Shown: positions 1 to 7,940 of the stretch, in pieces
Position numbering within the stretch: the first letter of the stretch is position 1
How the letters are laid out: each line of letters starts with the position of its first letter
Virus record (IMG/VR): IMGVR_UViG_3300017917_002535
Span: 1 to 31,738 of that record
Length of the DNA: 31,738 bases
Source: a virus
Direction: 5' to 3' (one strand)
Translations under genes and position numbers: made by a program
Notes under the pieces: model-generated
The model's input: the letters and a program-made list of their open reading frames with translations, nothing else
Told to the model about the DNA's origin: nothing
The model's database searches: none

Positions 1-1359
1 CCAGGCTGGACAGTAAGTACCAGTCGTGGAACAGGCACAGCACCAGAAGTTACACAGAACGGTGACTTTAATGGTGTGTTTGGTGCATACGCCTATACAG
101 GTAGTACAGCAGAGTACAAAGAGATCAGCTCTTGGCGTTATGTTAACCAAGGTACCACTGCTGCTACCAACGGTATTGGTGGTCAAGCACAACTTTGGAC
201 CAAGCGTGACGATGGTGCAAGCACACTGGCATTACGTGTGGATGCTAACCAGACTGCCACATTCTACGGACAGGTGGCAATTGCCAATAGTACAACCAGT
301 AGCACCACCACAGAAGGCGCATTGTATGTGCAAGGTGGCACCAGCATTGGTGGTAACCTAAATGTAAGCCAAGGTGTTCGCATCAACGATCAGCAGAATG
401 CTAACCGTGACTTCCTAGTACGTGGTAGCAATGATGCCACATTGATCTGGGCCAACACTCGCAGTGCATACAATCAGGTATTGATTGGTAACAGTGCAAT
501 TGGTGCAAACTTGGTACTTGGTGCAAAACTACAGATCAACAGTAGCGACAGTATTTTACTACCAGTTGGTGAAGAAGGACAACGTCCGGGCGGATTATCA
601 GGATACGGTACTGCTGTGGCTGGTATGATGCGATTCAACAGCACCAGCGGTGACATGGAATACTACACTGGTTCACAGTGGTTCTCTCCAGCTACTGCGG
701 GTACTACAATTGTAACAGACGATCAGTTTACTGGTAACGGTGTACAAACTCATTTCACTATCAGCCGTGGCGCAACAACCAACGGCACATTCATTACACT
801 AAACGGTGTGGTGCAGCACCCAAGCGTTGCCTACAACACATTTGCTGGCAATGCCACAGTTATCTTTACTGAAGCTCCAGCAGTTGGTGATGCAATTGAT
901 ATTAGAACAGTTACACTGACATCAGAGATTCGCGGTTTAGCCAGTCCGTTGGGTTACGTGCAGATTCTTGCAGAGAACAATGGTGTTCGTATTACTGCTG
1001 GTGAAACAGAAGCCAACACCAGAGTTACAATTCTCAACAGTGGCGCAGTTTTAACAACATCAGCAAACTTAACAGTTGGCACAAGCCCAACTATATTTGA
1101 CTCGTTTGACAAGAGCGTGGTCAGAAGTGCCAAATATTTGGTTAACGTACAAAGTGGCAGCGAGTTTGAAACCAGCGAAGTTATGGTACTGCATGATGGT
1201 ACCACAGCCTATCGCACACAGTACAACAAAATATACACCGGAGCCGCAAGTTTGGGCAGCGTGACTGCCGCAGTGATTGGCGCCAACGTGTATGTGTACT
1301 ACACAGGAGTTGCAGCGACCAATTATGTCAAGCATAAAGCAGATTATGTGGGCGTGTAA
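1..1359 (+). CDS. Tail fibre protein, C-terminal part (5' end outside window)
   Basis: The frame is open from base 1 with no stop, so the gene begins upstream; the first internal GTG at 76 is not taken as the start. About 452 residues are visible. It is Gly/Thr/Asn/Ser-rich with low-complexity beta-strand repeats typical of phage fibres, including a module TTEGALYVQGG...GGNLNV (around 289-369) that recurs in the fibre at 7941-10850. A short aromatic segment (EYYTGSQW, near 658) also recurs in other virion proteins here. The last ~110 residues (from FDSF..SVVRSAKYLV) look like the compact C-terminal domain seen at the end of many cyanophage-type fibres (recalled similarity, not searched). Likely role: distal or side tail fibre contacting the host surface. 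Followed by a late promoter-like element and a small fibre-associated gene. Fibre class is secure; exact structural position is not. Confidence 0.85.
   Translation, partial: PGWTVSTSRGTGTAPEVTQNGDFNGVFGAYAYTGSTAEYKEISSWRYVNQGTTAATNGIGGQAQLWTKRDDGASTLALRVDANQTATFYGQVAIANSTTSSTTTEGALYVQGGTSIGGNLNVSQGVRINDQQNANRDFLVRGSNDATLIWANTRSAYNQVLIGNSAIGANLVLGAKLQINSSDSILLPVGEEGQRPGGLSGYGTAVAGMMRFNSTSGDMEYYTGSQWFSPATAGTTIVTDDQFTGNGVQTHFTISRGATTNGTFITLNGVVQHPSVAYNTFAGNATVIFTEAPAVGDAIDIRTVTLTSEIRGLASPLGYVQILAENNGVRITAGETEANTRVTILNSGAVLTTSANLTVGTSPTIFDSFDKSVVRSAKYLVNVQSGSEFETSEVMVLHDGTTAYRTQYNKIYTGAASLGSVTAAVIGANVYVYYTGVAATNYVKHKADYVGV
289..369 (+). repeat. Fibre module copy 1 (GAL.V.GG.xI.GN type)
   Basis: In-frame coding repeat of the form T-T-x-G-A-L-x-V-x-G-G-x-x-I-x-G-N. 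Related copies lie in the downstream fibre gene around 8911-9006, 9709-9792 and 10048-10140. Boundaries are approximate. Confidence 0.6.
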
Positions 1360-1366
1360 CTAAATA
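1359..1366 (+). promoter_or_regulatory. T4-type late promoter element ACTAAATA
   Basis: Matches the T4 late consensus TATAAATA at 6 of 8 positions with an intact TAAATA core. It ends 20 bases before the ATG of the 67-aa gene, the usual spacing in this window. Its first base is the last base of the upstream stop codon. The downstream leader carries AAGGA. Confidence 0.6.
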
Positions 1367-1386
1367 AGGTATAAGGACGAAACAGC

Positions 1387-1590
1387 ATGGCCAATTCGTA
1401 TTTTGAAGTTGATGTAGGAATGAAAGTGGGCGGAGTAGTTCTGACCGCCGCAAATAACAACATCTCAACCACAGGCAACATTACCACCACTGGTAATTTG
1501 ATCCTGAACAGTTCCCAAATTAGTTACACTGCAAACAGTGTGACTCCAAAGAGTTACGTAGATAATATCTCCATTGTTTTTGGAGTATAA
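1387..1590 (+). CDS. Mini fibre-associated protein (67 aa)
   Basis: ATG preceded by an AAGGA-type ribosome site and a late promoter element. The protein is short, Asn/Thr-rich and beta-prone. Its last ~20 residues (ANSVTPKSYVDNISIVFGV) closely resemble the end of the 69-aa protein at 10861-11070 (ANS.IPKSY.DSISVVFGF), so the two are paralogues by their C-termini while their N-termini differ. Each lies beside a fibre gene, suggesting a virion accessory such as a fibre adaptor, cap or chaperone (inference). The stop codon TAA is part of the next late promoter. No enzymatic motif is seen. Confidence 0.75.
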   Translation: MANSYFEVDVGMKVGGVVLTAANNNISTTGNITTTGNLILNSSQISYTANSVTPKSYVDNISIVFGV

Positions 1591-1593
1591 ATA
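1586..1593 (+). promoter_or_regulatory. Late promoter, exact TATAAATA
   Basis: A perfect match to the T4 late promoter consensus, 28 bases before the ATG of the giant structural gene. Bases 1588-1590 are also the TAA stop of the upstream gene. Confidence 0.85.
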
Positions 1594-1621
1594 AGTAAGT
1601 TATTGACAAGGTAGACAAAAA

Positions 1622-4600
1622 ATGGCAAGAAAATCGATACATAATTATATTTTTACACCAGGTGCAGGTGGCGCAGGTACGGTAACAATTCCGGACCCGT
1701 TTAAATTAAGCGACATCTTAATGGTCACCAACGTGACCAGAAACACGGTGATTTATAACTTTGGTGATCCTAGCAGAGGAGGCACTGTTGCGTTCACTAA
1801 CGCACCAAGCGTGTCTCTCACCAGTGCTGCAGGAACATCACTCAGCGATGGGAAGACTGTTTTTACTAACCTTAACAACGGTTACACTACCTTAACACTT
1901 ACCTTTGATACATCATCGCATAATGCTGCTGATGAACTAATGATCTACGTTGAGTCATCAGAACTAAAAGTTCGTCCATATGACTTTGGAATTGACGCCG
2001 TTGAGCGTATGAAAGTTGCTGCTCCACAGAGCTTGATTGACGCAGACTTTGAATATGGTATGCAGCCAACCAAGTGGGTGAGCTTTGCTACCATGAACGA
2101 TATGCCTACTGTGTACGAAGTACCAGGTAGTGATTTACAACTAGGCGGCAACCTAGGCAGCTATGCCACTTTCTTGTCAGGTGGTGCAGGCACATCAGGT
2201 AACCCAGGACACTGGATTGGTAGTCCAGCACAAACACAAATTTTACCTCAGAACCAAGGCTACGAGCCAGCAACCGGCGGCGCAAGTATGGCCGGTCCTC
2301 GTGCGATTCTCAATGGTTACTACATGATCATTGCACAAGGTCAAGCAGGTCAGCCAAACTGTGCAGCTGGTACAACCAGCATCACACACGAGTTGCCAAT
2401 TGTTCCTGCATACGGCGGTATCTATCAGCGTAGCTTTACAGTTCAAAGCACAGCTGGTTGGAGAGAAGGCGACGTTATGTGCGTGGTAGAAATGCCAGGT
2501 GAAGGAACTTCACCTTCTACTGTATTCCCAACCGCAGTTGGTTTAACTGGTAACAGCGTGGTGGCCACAGCAGCCGCAGTAAGAGGTGCTGGTGAGACTA
2601 CACTGACCGCTAACAACACCGCAATTTCTGCTAACGCAATCATCATGGTTGAAACCACACAGTTTGGTGTTTGGGAAGCCATGGCAATTACCGGTGGTGG
2701 TGGTACTGCATCTCTAACAGTGTTACGTAATCTATGGGGAACAAACGCTGCTAACGCAACTATTCCAGCTGGCGCACGTATTCGTCAGTTGTCCGGTAAC
2801 GTTGGCGCTGCACCTGCAGGATCATTCTTCTCCAATGCCAACGTGGAAATCATGCGTGTGGATTCAGTGGATTCACGCAATCAGTTCACAGTTACACGTT
2901 CATGGTTCAACGTTAACGCTAGTCCAACCTTTGGCGCAAACTCAATTGTGTTCAAAGTCAATCACTCAGCAAATATTGCTGCATCACAAATTGATGATGC
3001 AAACATTGAAATCGTTCGTGCTACCACAGTGTCCGCTGGACACATTGGTACTAACCCGTTCACAGTAATTGAGCGTGGTAGATTAGGCACTAAACCACTG
3101 AGTGCAGCAGGTCCTGGTAGTTTGTACGTCAGTTTAACTGGTGCATTCTTTGCAGGTAATACCTCAAGTCCATCTGTGATGATGTATATTCCTCAGCACA
3201 ACATTGGACTGTTCTCTAACAGTAACCTTGGTAACTGTTTTGTAAGCACACTGAACTTTAGTCAAGCAGTGACAGTAAGTAACATTGAAGGTGTGTTTGT
3301 TAACCAAACTAACGATAGAGACTATATCAAGTACTATCCAAAGGTTACTGTTAATCAGTTGCCTGGATATCAACTGAACACAAACGATGCATCGTCAACA
3401 GTGCGTCGTGGTGGTATCTACACTGGCGCAAACCTACAGGTAGCAAACGTTACATCCAACGTTGGCTCTCCAAGTTTGATCACTATTAATACAGTTTATC
3501 AACATGGTTTAACTCCAGGTCAAGCAATTCAAGTGCAACTGCAACATGGTTTGCAGAGTACTGGTCAGTTTGCTAACGTGTTTGAAGGTGGCAGTGGTCA
3601 GTTTGTGATCACCAGCACACCAACACCAAAGAGCTTTACCTACATTGGTAAACCAAACTTGATCGTGCCAGCCATGCACACTGTTGGATCAATTGGCTCA
3701 GGTGGTCAATTGACTGCTAACGTTATCATGTTCCCAACAGGTTTGGTAAAACACCGTCCGTTTGATGGTGGTAACAACATTGGTACAAACACACCAGCAC
3801 ACGGTTACGAGATGACTCGTCAAACCAAGAAATACTTCCGCTATCAGTCTGGTAAAGGCACAATGTTTACCTCTGGTACACAGTTCTGCCCAACATTCCA
3901 ATTGGCTAACCTAGAAGCCAGCGGAACAACAATAGGCAGCACTGTTACTGTAACTACAGAAAACGAACACGGTTTACAAATTGGTGCTAACGTTACCATG
4001 TACGGTGTAAACACCACTGGTTACAACGGTTTCTACCGTGTGGCATCAGTTACAAACAACAACGAGTTCACATTCTTATCTACTCAAGAATTAGGCAGTA
4101 CACAGCCAGTCTGGACCAGAACCAAGATCAGTACAACTGAATATGCTGGTATGAGTTACCCTCGTGTGACAATTACTAACTGGCACGGCAGTAAAGTACG
4201 TTCTGGTATTTTTGATGATCAGAACGGTGTGTTCTATGAATATGATGGTCAACAGTTTTTTGCTGTAAAACGCAGCAGTGCAATTGACCTAGCTGGTCGT
4301 GCAGCAGTTGGTGCTAACAGTAACTATGTCATTGGTAATCAAGACACACGTTTTGTTGATCAAGTGGCAACAGGCGATCAAATTGTTATCAAAGGTATGA
4401 CTCATACCGTAACAGACGTGGTTGACCAAAATCACATGTACATCACACCAGTGTATCGTGGACAGTTTAACGCTCAAGATGCACGTATTTGCCGTGTGAG
4501 TGAAGAACGTACTCCGCAGAAAGCATTTAACTACGATCGTGCAGACGGTACAGGCCCAAGCGGCTATGTAATGGACCTGCGCAAGATGCAGATGATTGGT

Positions 4601-7600
4601 ATTCAGTACACCTGGTACGGTGCTGGATTTGTGGACTACATGATGAGAGCTATTGATGGTCGTATGATTATCCTGCATCGTAGCAAGGGTAACAACATCA
4701 ATGACGAAGCTTACATGCGTACTGGTAACTTGCCAGCACGTTATCAAGCAGTTAACAAAGGTCCTAAGACCTGGACCAGCAAAGCAGTTACCGCAACAGC
4801 AACTGAAATTCAGTTGTACGATGTGAGTGAATTCCCAGCAGCCAATGCTACATACCCTGTGCATGTACAGATTGACAACGAGTTGATCAGTTACACAGGA
4901 GTGTTTACTGCCAACGGAAACATCACAGGCTTGACTCGTGGTGCAACACTAAGCAACTATGTGTTTAACGAAACACGTAGTTTATGGAAAAACAGCAATG
5001 CTGGTACAACCTGGGCAGCACGTGGTATGCCAGCCAACGTTACCTGGAGTTCTCAAGCATTCAATGCTAGAACTGGTACCTGGGTAGCAGTTGCAGGATA
5101 CGGCAGTGCAAGCGATAGATCGGTATACAGTAAAGATGGACACATCTGGCAAGCAGGTGGTAGTTTACCATCTACATCAACCTGGGTAAGCGTTGCATTT
5201 GGTAAATTAAACGGCGTTGATACATTTGTAGCAGTGTCTAACACCAACGGAACAGCATCTGCATATTCACAAGACGATGGCGTAACCTGGACTTCATTAA
5301 CACTGCCAGCAACAGCACAGTGGAGCAATGTGACATTTGGTTTTGATCAGAACAATGTACCAGTGTTTGTGGCAATTGCAGGACTGGGTTCATCATCGGC
5401 TTCTACTGCTTACTTGAAAGTAATTGGTACAGGATGGGTTTCAGGTGGATCATTGCCAACCAGCCAAAACTGGTCTGCAATGGCATTTGGTAAAACCAAT
5501 GCCAACGTTTCACCTGGCGGTAGCGCAGTAAGTGCCAGAGGCAACTACTTCTACGCAGTTGGTGGTGGCGCAAACATGCAAACAGCATCCACTATTAGTG
5601 CATACTCAACTGACGGTGGTGTGACATGGTTCCAGGGTGCTCTAACTGCACCAACTGCTAGCACCGCGTACAGCGCAATTGCATTTGGTAACAACACCTG
5701 GATTGCAGTAGCAGGCGGATTTGGCGGAACTGCTGATGCACTGATTGGATCATATATCCACGGAAACCCTGCGGTTGCTACATGGGCATCAATGACCACT
5801 CCTGCAGGACGCTGGAGAAGCATTGCCTGGGGCCCAATCTATGGTATGAGCCAATCTTCTACACCAAACGTTGGACAAGCAGGACAATGGATGATGGTAA
5901 GTGAAGCCAGCGGAACCGCAGTGGCTTACATAACCAATCCACACTTATTAGGCCCTGGCGTGGCACCAACTTGGTTAGCAGGTGGTACACTAGGATCAAC
6001 AGCACTACCAACAACAGCAACATGGAGTTCTGTGTGCTGGGGTAAAGGCATGTTCACTGCACTGAGTTCTAACCAGTGGCAAGTGGCTATCAGCACATAT
6101 GGTAACGCATGGGCAACCAGCGAACTTACTGTTGCTGCAAACTGGCAGAGTGTTGCAGCAGGCGCTGGCAATCTGGTAATCCCACAGTTTGGTAGCACTG
6201 GTACACAGGTCAGCTACAACGGTGGACGCACATGGCAAGCAGGTGGCGCATTGCCAAGCAGCAGCAACTGGATTGATGTTGCTTATGCTCCACACATGGG
6301 TCGCGGTAATCAAGGTCGCTTTGTTGCTATTAGTAACACCAGCGGCACAGTAAACGCCTATCAGGATGCAGACAATCTTGGTAGCACATGGATTGCAGGT
6401 GGCGCACTACCAGCAACAGCTACATGGACCAGTATTGCATTCACCAATGGCGCATTTGTTGCAGTTGCATCTGGCACACAAACCAGTGCATTCTCTGCAA
6501 ATGCTGGTATCACTTGGACAGGTGTGAACCTACCGAGTAGCAGTAACTGGCAGAGCGTTGCAGCAGGTCTGGTGCCAAGTTTGGCAGCAACCACAGGTAA
6601 CGTGTATGCAGTGGTTGCAGTTAGTTCAACCAGTGGCACAATTGGCGCATACAGTAATGTGGTAATTAACACATCTGGACAGAGTGCATTGAGCCTGTGG
6701 GGCAGCGCAACATTGCCTGTTACTGCTAGCTGGCAAGCAGTTGGTTACGGATATAACATATACGACAACACTGCTCGATTCATTGCAATCTCAGGTACAG
6801 CCGATAACAAGACAGCAATTTCCACAAACGGTGGAGCAACATGGACGCAAGGCGGTAACTTGCCAAGCAGCAGCAACTGGTACAAGGTTGCATATGGTGC
6901 AAACGGTATTTGGGTTGCAATTGCAAACGATCGCAACACATTTGCTGCTTACTCAGTTGATGAAGGTGTAACATGGACTGGCGCTTCATTGCCAACAGCA
7001 TGTAACTGGACTGATGTAATTTATCATCCACAACATCATCACTTTGTGGCAATCAGCGGCGATTCAACTAATGCAAGTGCAAACGTTTCTATCGCTCGCC
7101 CAACAGCAGGTATTGGACAATCACACACTGCTAACGCAGGTGTTAAGGTTGTGAGTGTAAGTGCAAGTCCAGACTTGAATCACTGGGGTAGTGCAATTAT
7201 CATGGACGGTGGATTTACAGTTGACCGTACATACACATTCACATACAACGTGACCAACTTCCAAGTTCAAGGAACTGCTGGTATACCACAAACCATGTTT
7301 ATGATGAGATTGGCACCAACAATTAGTAACAGTATGACAGGCGAACTGGGCGGTAAAGATCTAATCAACCGCGCACAGGTTCTACTGCAAAGTATGTACA
7401 TTAACGTTGGTTCAGCTGCTGCACGTTTCTTGGTACAAGGTATCTTGAACCCAACAAACTTGTTAAATGCAAACTGGCGACCATTGAATGCACCACAAAC
7501 ATTCTTGCAACCAAGCTTCTCGCAGTTCGTTGCTAACTCGTTGGCAGCAAGCCCAGCAGGTGTACGTCAGATCATATTTGATGCAAACACAACTCCAGCT

Positions 7601-7852
7601 GGTGGTCAAGTTCCACAAGGTGCAGGATCTCATGCTGCAACAGGCGGTGAACAATTGTTCTCAATTCCAGTTACCCAGACCAACTCTGGTTTCTTGGATC
7701 TGAGTCAGATCAAGGAAATTACTTCCATGGTACTGCCAGGACAAGGTAGCTATCCAAACGGTAACGAAGTATTGGCAATTAACATTGTTCCAATTACAGC
7801 GGTTGCTTCAAACGTGGACATTCAGTTAACGTTCATCGAATCACAAGCGTAA
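1622..7852 (+). CDS. Giant tail fibre/baseplate protein with beta-propeller-like repeats (2076 aa)
   Basis: ATG start behind an exact late promoter; 2076 residues, the largest gene in the window. The N-terminal ~200 residues (with DADFEYGMQPTKW) resemble a conserved part of large structural proteins of marine T4-like phages (recalled, not searched). The middle is beta-rich and includes a FCCH/Ig-like domain at about residues 764-831 (nt 3911-4114) closely related to an insert in gp13, and possibly a second at about 600-680. Residues ~1120-1820 hold 14 units of 42-63 residues with Asp-box-like cores (S-x-D-x-G-x-T-W) followed by LP...W..VA(F/Y)G, as in BNR/sialidase-type beta-propellers. The C-terminal ~250 residues are non-repetitive and probably the assembly end. 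Probably a host-binding or glycan-binding tail appendage; catalytic sialidase residues were not identified. A strong terminator follows. Confidence 0.85.
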   Translation: MARKSIHNYIFTPGAGGAGTVTIPDPFKLSDILMVTNVTRNTVIYNFGDPSRGGTVAFTNAPSVSLTSAAGTSLSDGKTVFTNLNNGYTTLTLTFDTSSHNAADELMIYVESSELKVRPYDFGIDAVERMKVAAPQSLIDADFEYGMQPTKWVSFATMNDMPTVYEVPGSDLQLGGNLGSYATFLSGGAGTSGNPGHWIGSPAQTQILPQNQGYEPATGGASMAGPRAILNGYYMIIAQGQAGQPNCAAGTTSITHELPIVPAYGGIYQRSFTVQSTAGWREGDVMCVVEMPGEGTSPSTVFPTAVGLTGNSVVATAAAVRGAGETTLTANNTAISANAIIMVETTQFGVWEAMAITGGGGTASLTVLRNLWGTNAANATIPAGARIRQLSGNVGAAPAGSFFSNANVEIMRVDSVDSRNQFTVTRSWFNVNASPTFGANSIVFKVNHSANIAASQIDDANIEIVRATTVSAGHIGTNPFTVIERGRLGTKPLSAAGPGSLYVSLTGAFFAGNTSSPSVMMYIPQHNIGLFSNSNLGNCFVSTLNFSQAVTVSNIEGVFVNQTNDRDYIKYYPKVTVNQLPGYQLNTNDASSTVRRGGIYTGANLQVANVTSNVGSPSLITINTVYQHGLTPGQAIQVQLQHGLQSTGQFANVFEGGSGQFVITSTPTPKSFTYIGKPNLIVPAMHTVGSIGSGGQLTANVIMFPTGLVKHRPFDGGNNIGTNTPAHGYEMTRQTKKYFRYQSGKGTMFTSGTQFCPTFQLANLEASGTTIGSTVTVTTENEHGLQIGANVTMYGVNTTGYNGFYRVASVTNNNEFTFLSTQELGSTQPVWTRTKISTTEYAGMSYPRVTITNWHGSKVRSGIFDDQNGVFYEYDGQQFFAVKRSSAIDLAGRAAVGANSNYVIGNQDTRFVDQVATGDQIVIKGMTHTVTDVVDQNHMYITPVYRGQFNAQDARICRVSEERTPQKAFNYDRADGTGPSGYVMDLRKMQMIGIQYTWYGAGFVDYMMRAIDGRMIILHRSKGNNINDEAYMRTGNLPARYQAVNKGPKTWTSKAVTATATEIQLYDVSEFPAANATYPVHVQIDNELISYTGVFTANGNITGLTRGATLSNYVFNETRSLWKNSNAGTTWAARGMPANVTWSSQAFNARTGTWVAVAGYGSASDRSVYSKDGHIWQAGGSLPSTSTWVSVAFGKLNGVDTFVAVSNTNGTASAYSQDDGVTWTSLTLPATAQWSNVTFGFDQNNVPVFVAIAGLGSSSASTAYLKVIGTGWVSGGSLPTSQNWSAMAFGKTNANVSPGGSAVSARGNYFYAVGGGANMQTASTISAYSTDGGVTWFQGALTAPTASTAYSAIAFGNNTWIAVAGGFGGTADALIGSYIHGNPAVATWASMTTPAGRWRSIAWGPIYGMSQSSTPNVGQAGQWMMVSEASGTAVAYITNPHLLGPGVAPTWLAGGTLGSTALPTTATWSSVCWGKGMFTALSSNQWQVAISTYGNAWATSELTVAANWQSVAAGAGNLVIPQFGSTGTQVSYNGGRTWQAGGALPSSSNWIDVAYAPHMGRGNQGRFVAISNTSGTVNAYQDADNLGSTWIAGGALPATATWTSIAFTNGAFVAVASGTQTSAFSANAGITWTGVNLPSSSNWQSVAAGLVPSLAATTGNVYAVVAVSSTSGTIGAYSNVVINTSGQSALSLWGSATLPVTASWQAVGYGYNIYDNTARFIAISGTADNKTAISTNGGATWTQGGNLPSSSNWYKVAYGANGIWVAIANDRNTFAAYSVDEGVTWTGASLPTACNWTDVIYHPQHHHFVAISGDSTNASANVSIARPTAGIGQSHTANAGVKVVSVSASPDLNHWGSAIIMDGGFTVDRTYTFTYNVTNFQVQGTAGIPQTMFMMRLAPTISNSMTGELGGKDLINRAQVLLQSMYINVGSAAARFLVQGILNPTNLLNANWRPLNAPQTFLQPSFSQFVANSLAASPAGVRQIIFDANTTPAGGQVPQGAGSHAATGGEQLFSIPVTQTNSGFLDLSQIKEITSMVLPGQGSYPNGNEVLAINIVPITAVASNVDIQLTFIESQA
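4978..7065 (+). repeat. Fourteen Asp-box/BNR-like coding repeats
   Basis: Repeat starts read by eye at about nt 4978, 5115, 5258, 5400, 5590, 5745, 5925, 6085, 6211, 6350, 6487, 6641, 6812 and 6945. The clearest cores are YSTDGGVTW, YSQDDGVTW, YSVDEGVTW, ISTNGGATW and SYNGGRTW; several others are degenerate. Each is followed by a segment such as LPSSSNW..VA. Fourteen units would fit two seven-bladed propellers (inference). Confidence 0.75.
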
Positions 7853-7869
7853 TTGCAGTGTGTACAACC

Positions 7870-7895
7870 AAAAAAGGGCCTCCGGGCCCTTTTTT
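7870..7895 (+). terminator. Strong intrinsic terminator with UUCG-class (UNCG) loop
   Basis: An 11-bp stem pairs 7870-7880 (AAAAAAGGGCC) with 7885-7895 (GGCCCTTTTTT) around the tetraloop TCCG closed by C-G, a stable UNCG loop. The A-tract/U-tract symmetry could also work on the minus strand. It lies 17 bases after the giant fibre gene and just before a late promoter. Confidence 0.93.
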
Positions 7896-7911
7896 GTTAT
7901 CTGCAGATATC

Positions 7912-7919
7912 CATAAATA
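7912..7919 (+). promoter_or_regulatory. Late promoter CATAAATA
   Basis: Seven of eight matches to TATAAATA, 21 bases before the ATG of the 969-aa fibre and 16 bases after the terminator, so it restarts transcription of the fibre segment. Confidence 0.8.
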
Positions 7920-7940
7920 CATTATAATTCTGAGAATGGC

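Noticed and set aside
1601-1606. TTGACA upstream of the giant fibre gene
   Set aside because: No -10 at a usable distance before the ATG; the exact late promoter at 1586-1593 explains expression.
4289-4864. Long minus-strand ORF (191 aa) inside the giant fibre gene
   Set aside because: Rich in Cys/His/Thr with no ribosome site or promoter; a shadow of the plus-strand codon pattern.
7923-7928. TATAAT upstream of the 969-aa fibre
   Set aside because: The only -35-like match (TTGTTA near 7894) is 23 bases away and lies in the terminator T-run; the late promoter at 7912-7919 is a better fit.
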